The translations under genes were made by a program, and so were the position numbers. This document shows, one piece after another, positions 49,303-58,110 of a DNA stretch of 64,000 nt. How positions within the stretch are numbered: the stretch's first letter is position 1; each line of letters starts with the position of its first letter. This stretch comes from an uncultured Erysipelotrichaceae bacterium. Lineage in GTDB: Bacteria; Bacillota_I; Bacilli_A; RFN20; CAG-826. Under the pieces are notes generated by a model. The model had not been told where the DNA came from. It searched no databases and saw only the letters and a program-made list of their open reading frames with translations. Location of the stretch: positions 98,823-162,822 of the forward strand of contig CAMVEL010000001.1 of the NCBI GenBank assembly GCA_947166565.1. Reading direction: 5' to 3'.

Positions 49303-51115
49303 AGGTAAAAGACTCAAATTATTCCCCTTGATTCTTTACGTCCTTTTTGGTGCGCTCTCAAGTTTGACTATCGCGGAAAGCGCGGTTCCTTCAGGGGCTT
49401 CTGGCGATCAGTCTTGGTCGCTTGCCAAACTCATGAACGATTTACTAACCGCTATCCTCCCTCCTAAGGAACTGATAACGGTTAGCCCTTCCAAACTCGA
49501 TATCCTCTCTTCCGCCCCTAGCGCGAAATTCGGGGAGGAGACAAAAAGGATCTTCGCTGACGATGAAGCCATCATCGGCACGACGAAGATGTATACCTAC
49601 ACCTTGACTTACGATACATCCTCCGCGGATATCTATAATTCCAACGTCGAATTCAAACCCCTGATCACCCCAGGGGATAATTCCTATACCTTGACGATGA
49701 GCCCATCCACAAAAGGAGGGGTCATCCGCATCATCCCCCTTCTTGAAGGGGATTATTCCTTTTCGTTAAAGGATGCTTCAGGACATGAGAAACATATCGA
49801 TTTTCGTTCAGAACAAAGGAAAGCCCCAATAGATATCGAGACCAATGTCGATTCCTTCCAAGTCGCGATTGGGCAAAAGAAGCGTTTCCCCTTCGCCCTT
49901 GCCTTTGGCGATATGGGCGATGATTTCTTCAAGACGGGCCGCGACGATCTTTCTTTGGACCGCTATTTGGCTAGATATTATTCCCACGAGAAAGCCGTTT
50001 TCTCTTCAAGTGACCCCTCCATCTTCGAAGTGGGAGAAGGAGGCATTGTTGAAGGGAAGGCTAGCGGAAACGCCAATCTTTTGTTTAACGGAGAGATTAT
50101 TTCTAACATTGAGGTAAATGGAACCTATGTTAACGAGATTGCTTCCATCTCTTTATCGGCCTCCACGAATAAACTAGGGGTCCTCGATTACGATTATTTC
50201 TATGGCCCAGAGTTAGAGGTCCATTATTTCGATGCCATGAATAACGAAATCCACCCAACTGATCCGCAGCTTAATTTCGTTTCCTCCGACGAGTTAATCG
50301 CCAAAGTCTCCAACGGTCATTTGGAAGTAGATAAGGAAGGCCTGTATCAAGCTTTCCCTGCAGGCAAGGTTTCCGGGTATCGGAAAAAGGGCAACGTCTC
50401 CATCAAGGCCAGCCTTCTCGATAATCCAGAGATCAAGGCGAGCTTCGAGATGGTTTCGACCGATGTCTTGCCAACCGATGCCGTCTTCAATGCGACTTGC
50501 AATGGGAAACAAATCGTTGAGGGTTTTACCGCGAAAGTCGGCGATCTAATCAATGTCTCCGGTTCCTTTAACCCAAAGAACGCGAACGATAAACGAATCC
50601 ATGTTGAGGCTGATGCCACTGCCTTCAAGGTAATGAATCAAGACACTTCCTCGCCTTCTTTGCAAATCTTAAAAGACGGGAACCTCTCCTTCGATGTCTA
50701 TTCGCCGGTTTTAGGAGAAGTTAGCAAAAAGGTTTTCTCCTTAAAAGCGGAACCTCGTCCCATCGTTCCAGATAGCAAGATGAACGATTTCCATCAAATC
50801 GTCAGAAAAGGAATGGGGCACTTCACCCTCTTTGCGATCAACGGATTATTCGCGACCCTCGCCTTTATCTTGACCCTATTCGAGGATAAAAAAGGCGGAA
50901 TCGCCATTTGCTTTGGCATCTCCGCTGGCTCTGGTTTCGTTCTTGCTGGATTATCCGAACTAATCCAGGCGATTCCGGCCTTAAAGAGAGGTTCTACTTG
51001 GACCGATGTCTTCATCGATTTCTCGGGCTTTCTCTTCGCGGCTATCGTCGTTTGCCTCATCGCTTTGTTAGTCAAAACGATTGTTTGGCTAGCTAAAAGG
51101 AAGAAAGCATCCTAA
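49280..51115 (+). CDS. VanZ-like membrane protein with a large extracytoplasmic Ig-like insertion
   Basis: N-terminal TM with ESAVPSGASGDQS; C-terminal IVRKGMGHFTLFAINGLFA...LAGLSELIQAIPALKRGSTWTDVFIDFSGFLFAAIV; about 430-aa beta-rich middle. Confidence 0.65.
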   Translation: MRNSQKGKGKRLKLFPLILYVLFGALSSLTIAESAVPSGASGDQSWSLAKLMNDLLTAILPPKELITVSPSKLDILSSAPSAKFGEETKRIFADDEAIIGTTKMYTYTLTYDTSSADIYNSNVEFKPLITPGDNSYTLTMSPSTKGGVIRIIPLLEGDYSFSLKDASGHEKHIDFRSEQRKAPIDIETNVDSFQVAIGQKKRFPFALAFGDMGDDFFKTGRDDLSLDRYLARYYSHEKAVFSSSDPSIFEVGEGGIVEGKASGNANLLFNGEIISNIEVNGTYVNEIASISLSASTNKLGVLDYDYFYGPELEVHYFDAMNNEIHPTDPQLNFVSSDELIAKVSNGHLEVDKEGLYQAFPAGKVSGYRKKGNVSIKASLLDNPEIKASFEMVSTDVLPTDAVFNATCNGKQIVEGFTAKVGDLINVSGSFNPKNANDKRIHVEADATAFKVMNQDTSSPSLQILKDGNLSFDVYSPVLGEVSKKVFSLKAEPRPIVPDSKMNDFHQIVRKGMGHFTLFAINGLFATLAFILTLFEDKKGGIAICFGISAGSGFVLAGLSELIQAIPALKRGSTWTDVFIDFSGFLFAAIVVCLIALLVKTIVWLAKRKKAS

Positions 51116-51993
51116 CGGGGATTCCCGTATTTCTTTCTGATGTTGCTTCTGATTCTCGCCATTTTCGTTTTGGCGATATCGAGGAAGGATTGTTGCATGG
51201 TTTCTAGATATCTAGCCTTGGCCCAGTAATACCAAAGGATGTCGTGAAAGGCCATGACGTCACGGACCATCTCGACTGTTTTGCAGGTCACTTTATCAAT
51301 TCCATAGTAGGCGTGTATCAATCTTTCGCATAATCCATCATCTAATTCGTTCTCTTCTAATAAGGAAGCGACATCGAAAATCTCATAATTCATCCCGGCC
51401 ATTTCGAGGTCGAGGAATTTCATACGTTTCTCTTCTTTGTCGTAAACGAGGTTTAGATTATGAAGGTCATTATGGCAGAAAACTACAGGAGAAGAGTCAA
51501 AAGCAATCTTGGCTTTGCGGATTACTTCCTCTTCATAATCCTCCCTGATGTTTTCTTGCGATAATTCACGGTAACGGAAAAGTCTTTCCACGGGGAAAAA
51601 CGGGGCGAAGTTCCCGCTTATGCGGTGGAAGCATTTAAGGGATTCGATCGCGGAAAGGTAATAACGATAGGAAGCGTCTTTCTCATCCTTAAAGACATAG
51701 GGAGGGATGTAGCGTTCGATCTTATCGCCTTTTTCGGTATCGAAGGCAAGGATTTGAGGGATAACCGATGTTTCCTTTTTCCTTAACAAAGCAATGGAAG
51801 CTTCGTATTCCCGCTTCGCGGAATAATAGGGAGAATCGACTTTGTTTGGTTTATTTAGCCTAATGACATCTTCGAGGTTAATAAGGAAAACATCGTTCGC
51901 GGTTCCTCCGCCTAAGGGCTTAATCGAAAAGACCTTCTTACGGTTAACACCCTCATAAATGAGGATTGCCCTTTCGACCGGATTCTCACTCAT
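51112..51993 (-). CDS. Aminoglycoside phosphotransferase/choline kinase-fold protein
   Basis: VVFCHNDLHNLNLVYDKEEKRMKFLDLEMAGMNYEIFDVASLLEE. Confidence 0.8.
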   Translation of the reverse strand: MSENPVERAILIYEGVNRKKVFSIKPLGGGTANDVFLINLEDVIRLNKPNKVDSPYYSAKREYEASIALLRKKETSVIPQILAFDTEKGDKIERYIPPYVFKDEKDASYRYYLSAIESLKCFHRISGNFAPFFPVERLFRYRELSQENIREDYEEEVIRKAKIAFDSSPVVFCHNDLHNLNLVYDKEEKRMKFLDLEMAGMNYEIFDVASLLEENELDDGLCERLIHAYYGIDKVTCKTVEMVRDVMAFHDILWYYWAKARYLETMQQSFLDIAKTKMARIRSNIRKKYGNPR

Positions 51994-53380
51994 GGGCGAT
52001 TTTCCTCCCGGAAGAGACGGCTTCCTCTATATAAGGGGCTATATCCCTGATGAAGTAGCTGACGTAATGATTCAAGATGGCTTGTCCGATGTTCTTTCCC
52101 TTACGGATTTCCTTCATTTTCGCGACCATCACCTCGCCTATATCAAGATGGCTTAAGGCCAAACAAAGCATACATGCATCGTTTATTTCCTTGTTTGAGG
52201 GGTTGACCTTATCGATAACGACATGGGCTCCTGAACCTTGTTTTGGATGAATCCAGAGGCATTCGCCTTTATGGGAGAAATAGGACATCAGGAAATCGTT
52301 TTGTCTGGAATTCTTTCCATATACAAACCTAACTCCATCGATAAAGCATTCAAAAGGCATATAAGCGGAGCCTTTGACTCCTTCGTTTCTTTTCCTTGGG
52401 CCGTTTTCCTTTTCATAACGGGCAAGGTCCTCTTCCGAGGAATATTCAAGGAGTAGGAGGAAGTCATTGGCTTCCTTCAATTCTTCAATAGTCTTGTTTC
52501 TTCTATCCTCGCTATATTCTAGGGCGAGTTTGGCCTTCTTGGCTCTTTTGAAGAAATTTTCCGCGTTTTTACTTAAGGACAAGGTCTTGTTCAAAGCCAC
52601 CTTTTCTCCGTAATAATCCATGAAGCCTGATTCCAAATCGATATCATCGATATTCATGAAAATGAAATTTCCGTAATCGCCATCATTAAGGTGGTTTTTG
52701 GCCTCCGCCTCATCTTTATCGATCATCTTTAGACGGTTATTGAGGTTCTTGATCGTCCTTTTGGCTTTGTCATAAAGGGGCTTGAACTGGTTTTTCTTCC
52801 TTTTTTCGAATAAATCATCTTCCTCTTCGATATAGTGGTTGAGGAAAGCCTCATAATCAAAATCTTTGGCCTCTTTGTTTTTGGCTTCGCCTTTTTCGGG
52901 AGGAGCGTACTTTAATCCCCTAAATAAGGGTCTTGGCGATTCCAAGGAGAGAGTGAAAAGGCTGGAAAGGACGTTATCATCTTCATCAAGAAGGATGAGA
53001 TTTCCCTTAAAGGGGATCAATTCGGCAACAAGACTATATTTCCTCTCTTGATACAAATCGTCGATTGAGGAGAACCTTATCGCCAAAATGGAATCGTCGT
53101 TGATGGTTTCGATTTTATTGATTTTGCCGCCGGAAGCGACTTTCCTAAGTTGGGTGGAAAGGGTGGAACTTAAACTTGGGAAGGCAAAGGAAGTGGGGGA
53201 AATGTAAACCCGAGGCTCGTTCCCGTTAAGGACGAAGACCAAACTCTGCTTATTGGAAATCGCGAAAGCAAAGACGCCATTATCAAAATGGACGCATTTG
53301 CTGAGCCTTTTGCCGCTTAATTCCTTATCGAGAATCAAGGCATAGGCGTTAATTTCCGCGGAGTTCATTCGCATGGTCAT
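51986..53380 (-). CDS. rqcH: NFACT-family ribosome quality-control protein RqcH
   Basis: N-terminal NFACT-N, LYFRGLKYAPPEKGE-like segment, C-terminal GECLWIHPKQGSGAHVVIDK. Confidence 0.85.
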   Translation of the reverse strand: MTMRMNSAEINAYALILDKELSGKRLSKCVHFDNGVFAFAISNKQSLVFVLNGNEPRVYISPTSFAFPSLSSTLSTQLRKVASGGKINKIETINDDSILAIRFSSIDDLYQERKYSLVAELIPFKGNLILLDEDDNVLSSLFTLSLESPRPLFRGLKYAPPEKGEAKNKEAKDFDYEAFLNHYIEEEDDLFEKRKKNQFKPLYDKAKRTIKNLNNRLKMIDKDEAEAKNHLNDGDYGNFIFMNIDDIDLESGFMDYYGEKVALNKTLSLSKNAENFFKRAKKAKLALEYSEDRRNKTIEELKEANDFLLLLEYSSEEDLARYEKENGPRKRNEGVKGSAYMPFECFIDGVRFVYGKNSRQNDFLMSYFSHKGECLWIHPKQGSGAHVVIDKVNPSNKEINDACMLCLALSHLDIGEVMVAKMKEIRKGKNIGQAILNHYVSYFIRDIAPYIEEAVSSGRKIAHE

Positions 53381-53418
53381 ATTATCCTCGCCCTTTTCTT
53401 TTAAAAGAAGGGGGTCGA

Positions 53419-53838
53419 TTAGGACCTCCTCATCTTAGATATCTTTTTGTCGAAATAGGCCTTGATGTCATCTATCAAAGAAATGTCTGCGGGAAGGAAA
53501 TCCACCTCTCCAAGTTCATCGATATCGACGAACTTTCCGTCTTCGTGTTCGAGCAAGGCTAAATGGGATCCTTCCTCAACCTTGCAGACGAAACAATGCA
53601 TTTTCAAATGGAAGGAGGGGTAATCGTAATCGATGGTCTTCAAGAAAGATTCGATGAAGATGTTCGCGTCCAATTCTTCCTTTATTTCCCTTAAGAGGCA
53701 TTCTTCGGGGGATTCTCCTTGTTCAAGTTTTCCTCCAGGAAATTCCCAGCCTCCTTTGAATTCGCCATATCCGCGTTTCGTCACGAAGACCTTATGGCCC
53801 GAAGTGATGATCGCCGCGCTTACTTCGATAATCTTCAT
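53419..53838 (-). CDS. NUDIX hydrolase (MutT/8-oxo-dGTP diphosphatase-like)
   Basis: GGWEFPGGKLEQGESPEECLLREIKEELDA Nudix box. Confidence 0.9.
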   Translation of the reverse strand: MKIIEVSAAIITSGHKVFVTKRGYGEFKGGWEFPGGKLEQGESPEECLLREIKEELDANIFIESFLKTIDYDYPSFHLKMHCFVCKVEEGSHLALLEHEDGKFVDIDELGEVDFLPADISLIDDIKAYFDKKISKMRRS

Positions 53839-53975
53839 TTAATCGACCCCTGTATCAATTATCCACCAAAAAAGAGGGAGGAACATAACCATTTTTCATC
53901 CCTTATTCTATAACTATGCAAAATCTTAAAGCCTTTTTCCCTCTATGGTCTTATACTTTCTCCGTTAGGAACGAA

Positions 53976-54785
53976 CCAATGAACATCTTTGAAGTAGTCA
54001 ATCATTCGATGACCCCTATGGTGGTCCTATGTCTTTTTATCCCTTTATTGGGCACGACCTTAGGCTCGGCTATGGTTTTCTTTCTCAGAAAGGAAATCAA
54101 TCCGCGCGTTCAGAAATTCCTCCTAGGGTTTGCATCGGGCGTCATGATCGCCGCTTCGATCTGGAGTTTGCTCCAACCAGCCATCTCTTCCTACCAAAAA
54201 GACGATTTCAGGATGTGGCTCATCCCTTCCCTTGGCTTCTTGGTTGGCATCGGCTTCCTCCTGTTGCTTGATTTCCTCGTCCCCCATATTCATATCAACA
54301 AAGAGGAAGAAGGCGTAAAGAAAAGCAGGCTTAGCCGCACCTCGAAGATGATGTTCGCGGTCACCCTCCACAACATTCCCGAAGGACTCGCCTTTGGCGT
54401 AGCTGCCGCCGGTGTGCTTTCCGGGACCATAACCGAACAGGCATTGCTTGTGTTATCAATTGGCATCGCTATCCAAAATTTCCCTGAAGGGGCGATCGTC
54501 TCAATGCCTTTAAGGGAGGAAGGCTTCCCAAAATGGAAGGCTTTCCTATATGGCTTCATCTCTGGGGTGGTGGAACCTATCGCCGCGGGCTTAGCGCTTC
54601 TTGTCACCTATTTCGTCAGCACCATCCTTCCGTTTACCCTTGCTTTTGCCGCCGGAGCGATGATCTATGTCGTCGCCGAAGAGCTTATTCCGGAAGCCAA
54701 CGAAGGCAGCCATTCAAATTTGGCGACCATCGGACTAGCCATAGGCTTCGTGCTCATGATGGTCCTTGACATCGCGCTAGGTTAA
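53976..54785 (+). CDS. ZIP family divalent metal transporter
   Basis: HNIPEGLAFGVAAAG, ...IQNFPEGAIVSMPLR; start within the 53916 ORF uncertain. Confidence 0.88.
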   Translation, partial: PMNIFEVVNHSMTPMVVLCLFIPLLGTTLGSAMVFFLRKEINPRVQKFLLGFASGVMIAASIWSLLQPAISSYQKDDFRMWLIPSLGFLVGIGFLLLLDFLVPHIHINKEEEGVKKSRLSRTSKMMFAVTLHNIPEGLAFGVAAAGVLSGTITEQALLVLSIGIAIQNFPEGAIVSMPLREEGFPKWKAFLYGFISGVVEPIAAGLALLVTYFVSTILPFTLAFAAGAMIYVVAEELIPEANEGSHSNLATIGLAIGFVLMMVLDIALG

Positions 54786-54861
54786 GGTCAAAAAAGCATT
54801 GACCTAAACGCGCGCGAGTATAAAATTTCACGTGTTTTGAGCAGAAAGGCAGGATAAAGGC

Positions 54862-56202
54862 ATGAATGAATATCTAGCAGGTATATACGCTAATCTCGAA
54901 AAGACCTATCCGGAACAAAAAGAATACCTCCAAGCGGCGAAAGAGATCCTTTCGACCCTCTCTATCGTCGCTGACGCCCATCCAGAATACGTAAAGGAAC
55001 GTGTTTTTGAACGCTTCGTCGAGCCCGAACGCATTATTTGCTTCAGGGTCTCTTGGCTTAACGATAAGGGAGAGGTCATGATCAATCATGGCTACCGCGT
55101 GCAGTTCTCTTCTGCTATCGGCCCTTATAAAGGCGGACTCCGTTTCCATCCTTCGGTCAATCTCAGTATTTTGAAATTCCTTGGCCTTGAACAGGTTTTG
55201 AAGAATTCGCTCACCGGACTCCCTTTAGGCGGAGGAAAAGGTGGCTCGGATTTCGATCCCAAGGGTAAAAGCGACCATGAAATCATGTCGTTTTGCCAGG
55301 CCTTCATGGATGAGCTCTACCGCCATATCGGCGAATTCACCGATGTCCCCGCGGGCGATATCGGAGTAGGCGGCAGGGAAATCGGCTATCTCTACGGCGA
55401 ATATAAGAAACTAGTTAACCGCGCGGATGGCGTCTTAACCGGGAAGCCTTTGACTTTAGGTGGATCATTGGCTAGGACCGAAGCGACCGGTTTTGGCCTT
55501 TGCTATTTTGCTAACGCCGCCCTTAAAAAGATGCGCAACGATTCGTTTGAGGGGAAGCGTGTCACGATTTCCGGCTCTGGAAACGTTGCGATCTACGCTT
55601 GCAAGAAAGCCACCGAACTCGGTGGGAAAGTCATCGCCATGAGCGATTCCTCCGGCTTTATCTATGATGAGGACGGCATCGATTTGGCTTCCATCAAGGA
55701 AATCAAGGAAGTCCGTCGCGGCAGAATCAAGGAATACCTAGATACCCATCCTTCCGCCGAATACCATGAAGGAAGCAAGGGAATCTGGTCGCTTCCAACC
55801 GACATCGCCTTACCTTGCGCCACCCAAAACGAGATCGGCCTAGAAGAAGCGAAGGCCCTCGTCAAAAACGGGCTTATCGGTATTTTCGAAGGGGCCAACA
55901 TGCCTTGCTTGCTTGAGGCTTCCCGCTATTTCATCGATAACAAGATCCTATATGGCCCAGCGAAGGCCTCCAATGCGGGAGGAGTCGCAACCTCTGGATT
56001 CGAGATGAGTCAGAATTCCATGAGGCTGTCCTGGAGTTTCGAGGAAGTCGACGCCAAATTGAAGGAAACCATGGAAGGAATCTTCCTTACCGTCTATGAA
56101 ACCGCGAAGAAATATGGCGATGAATACGATTTGCTCCTAGGGGCCAACGTCGCCGGATTCGAAAAGGTGGCAGATGCCATCTACCGTCAAGGCATAATTT
56201 GA
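54862..56202 (+). CDS. gdhA: NADP-type glutamate dehydrogenase
   Basis: YKGGLRFHPSVNLSILKFLGLEQVLKNSLTGLPLGGGKGGSDFDPKGKSD. Confidence 0.95.
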   Translation: MNEYLAGIYANLEKTYPEQKEYLQAAKEILSTLSIVADAHPEYVKERVFERFVEPERIICFRVSWLNDKGEVMINHGYRVQFSSAIGPYKGGLRFHPSVNLSILKFLGLEQVLKNSLTGLPLGGGKGGSDFDPKGKSDHEIMSFCQAFMDELYRHIGEFTDVPAGDIGVGGREIGYLYGEYKKLVNRADGVLTGKPLTLGGSLARTEATGFGLCYFANAALKKMRNDSFEGKRVTISGSGNVAIYACKKATELGGKVIAMSDSSGFIYDEDGIDLASIKEIKEVRRGRIKEYLDTHPSAEYHEGSKGIWSLPTDIALPCATQNEIGLEEAKALVKNGLIGIFEGANMPCLLEASRYFIDNKILYGPAKASNAGGVATSGFEMSQNSMRLSWSFEEVDAKLKETMEGIFLTVYETAKKYGDEYDLLLGANVAGFEKVADAIYRQGII

Positions 56203-56262
56203 TATACGTTTAGGCATATTTAAGGAAACGGTATCTATTTTTGAGTTTTATCACGACCATTT

Positions 56263-57267
56263 ATGATTCAAGATCTCACCTCCATCGATTACAAATCCTC
56301 GCTTGATTTGCTCCAAACCCAAAAGGCGATCAAATTCATCAAGGACACATTCGAAAGCCATCTCGCGGAATCCTTGGGTTTAACCCGTGTTTCCGCCCCT
56401 TTGTTCGTCCTCTCTTCCTCCGGCCTTAACGATGGCTTATCCGGAAAGGAGAAGGCGATTTCCTTCCTTTCTAAGGAAATAGAAGGCGATATCGAAATCG
56501 TCCATTCCCTTGCCAAATGGAAAAGGTATGCCCTTCATCGTTATAACATCCCCGTCCACGAAGGCATCTATACCGATATGAACGCGATTAGGAAGGATGA
56601 AAGGCTCGATCCCCTCCATTCCATCTACGTCGACCAATGGGATTACGAACTCTGCATCGAGGAGAAGGACCGTAATTTGGAATATCTCAAAGAGACGGTT
56701 AGGAAAATCTACAAAGTCCTATTGGAAGTCAGCGATCTTGTTTCGGTTCGTTATGGCATAAGCCACGACCTACCTAAGGATATATTCTTCATCACTTCCG
56801 AAGAATTGCTCTCGCTTTATCCAACTTTTTCGCCTAAGGAAAGGGAAGAGGCGATATGCAAGGATAAAGGAGCGGTTTTCCTTATTGGCATAGGCCATAA
56901 ACTTAGCAACGGCCTCCCCCATGATTCAAGAGCTCCCGATTACGATGATTGGAATCTTAATGGGGACATCCTTCTATATTACCCTCTCCTCGATACTGCG
57001 TTTGAGATATCCTCGATGGGCATTAGGGTTAGCCCCTCTTCCCTTAAGGAACAGCTTTCTTTAAGTGGAAGGAGCAAGGAACTTGATAACCCCTATTGCA
57101 AGGCGATAATCGATGGACGCCTGCCCTATTCTTTGGGTGGCGGCATTGGTCAATCCCGCCTATGCATGTATTTTTTGAACAAGGCCCATATCGGGGAAGT
57201 CCAAGCTTCCTTATGGAACAAAGATGAGGAGCAACGCCTTTCCGAATCTGGCATCACCCTCCTTTAA
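56263..57267 (+). CDS. asnA: Aspartate-ammonia ligase
   Basis: VSAPLFVLSSSGLNDGLSG, IYTDMNAIRKDE, GGGIGQSRLCMYFLNKAHIGEVQASLW. Confidence 0.94.
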   Translation: MIQDLTSIDYKSSLDLLQTQKAIKFIKDTFESHLAESLGLTRVSAPLFVLSSSGLNDGLSGKEKAISFLSKEIEGDIEIVHSLAKWKRYALHRYNIPVHEGIYTDMNAIRKDERLDPLHSIYVDQWDYELCIEEKDRNLEYLKETVRKIYKVLLEVSDLVSVRYGISHDLPKDIFFITSEELLSLYPTFSPKEREEAICKDKGAVFLIGIGHKLSNGLPHDSRAPDYDDWNLNGDILLYYPLLDTAFEISSMGIRVSPSSLKEQLSLSGRSKELDNPYCKAIIDGRLPYSLGGGIGQSRLCMYFLNKAHIGEVQASLWNKDEEQRLSESGITLL

Positions 57268-57271
57268 GAAG

Positions 57272-57844
57272 ATGGAAAAACGAGAAACCAACAACGTCGA
57301 ACTGGTTAAACGCATCACCCGTGACGGATTGCTTCTAGCAAGTCTATGCGTCTTGGGGATGTTTTCCATTCCGATGGGGGATAACGTCAAGGTTTCCCTT
57401 CAGCTCTTCGTGGTTTTCCTCATTTCCTTTCTCGCGAATTCCTGGTTCGACTGCATTCTCATAACCGCGGCCTATTTGGGGTTAGGGATGTTCATGCCGA
57501 TATATGCGGGATTCTCTTCCAACATCAGCCCAACGTTTGGGTTCGTCATCTCCTTCGTTATCGCTTCCCCCGTAATGAACCTTTTCAATAAGATCAAGGG
57601 GATTCCAGAGATATTGAGGTTAATCATATCTTGCCTTTTGGGAACCCTAATCGTCTATGCGATCGGTTCGGTTTTCCTAATGGCCTATCTAAGCCTCGAT
57701 TATCCCCGTGCCCTGATGGTCGCGGTCATCCCATATCTGCCATTCGATGCGATTAAAATCGCCTTGGCGATATTGATTTTCAAATTGCTTCCGAAGACCT
57801 TGAAGGAAGAAAGAAAAATAGATAAAGACGCGGAAGGCGAATGA
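57272..57844 (+). CDS. bioY: BioY biotin transporter S component
   Basis: VSLQLFVVFLISFLANSWFDCILITAAYLGLGMFMPIYAG...PTFGFVISFVIAS. Confidence 0.8.
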   Translation: MEKRETNNVELVKRITRDGLLLASLCVLGMFSIPMGDNVKVSLQLFVVFLISFLANSWFDCILITAAYLGLGMFMPIYAGFSSNISPTFGFVISFVIASPVMNLFNKIKGIPEILRLIISCLLGTLIVYAIGSVFLMAYLSLDYPRALMVAVIPYLPFDAIKIALAILIFKLLPKTLKEERKIDKDAEGE

Positions 57845-57991
57845 CTATCTTATTCTCCGTCCTATTTTTTATTTTAAAGCCATCGATGAGGATTCTTTCA
57901 TCGCTTTCCTTAAGAAAAACAACAAAAGGCAATAATCAATACCGTTTTCCATTCCTTTGCGTATTTTTGCTTTTTTTGCGCACATTTTTAA

Positions 57992-58009
57992 GCGCATACG
58001 CGTATTCGC
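57992..58009. promoter_or_regulatory. Near-perfect palindrome GCGcATACGCGTATtCGC upstream of the pckA promoter
   Basis: Core ATACGCGTAT with symmetric GCG/CGC arms, immediately upstream of TTGAGC-18-TATGAT (58012-58041). Confidence 0.55.
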
Positions 58010-58011
58010 GC

Positions 58012-58041
58012 TTGAGCAGCGCGATAATTTTGGAGTATGAT
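58012..58041 (+). promoter_or_regulatory. Putative promoter TTGAGC-18-TATGAT of the pckA-oad operon
   Basis: Hexamers with an 18-nt spacer, about 70 bp upstream of pckA. Confidence 0.5.
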
Positions 58042-58110
58042 AAGATGCCGAAAAGGTTGGACTAAAAACCAAAACAACAACGAAAAAAGAAAAGAAAGGT
58101 AAGGGTATTT

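Noticed and set aside
56203-56262. T-box or other riboswitch upstream of asnA
   Set aside because: The gap is only about 60 bp and lacks a specifier loop or T-box sequence.
57841-58065. 74-aa ORF between bioY and pckA
   Set aside because: Spans the pckA promoter and palindrome, with hydrophobic low-information sequence; more likely noncoding.
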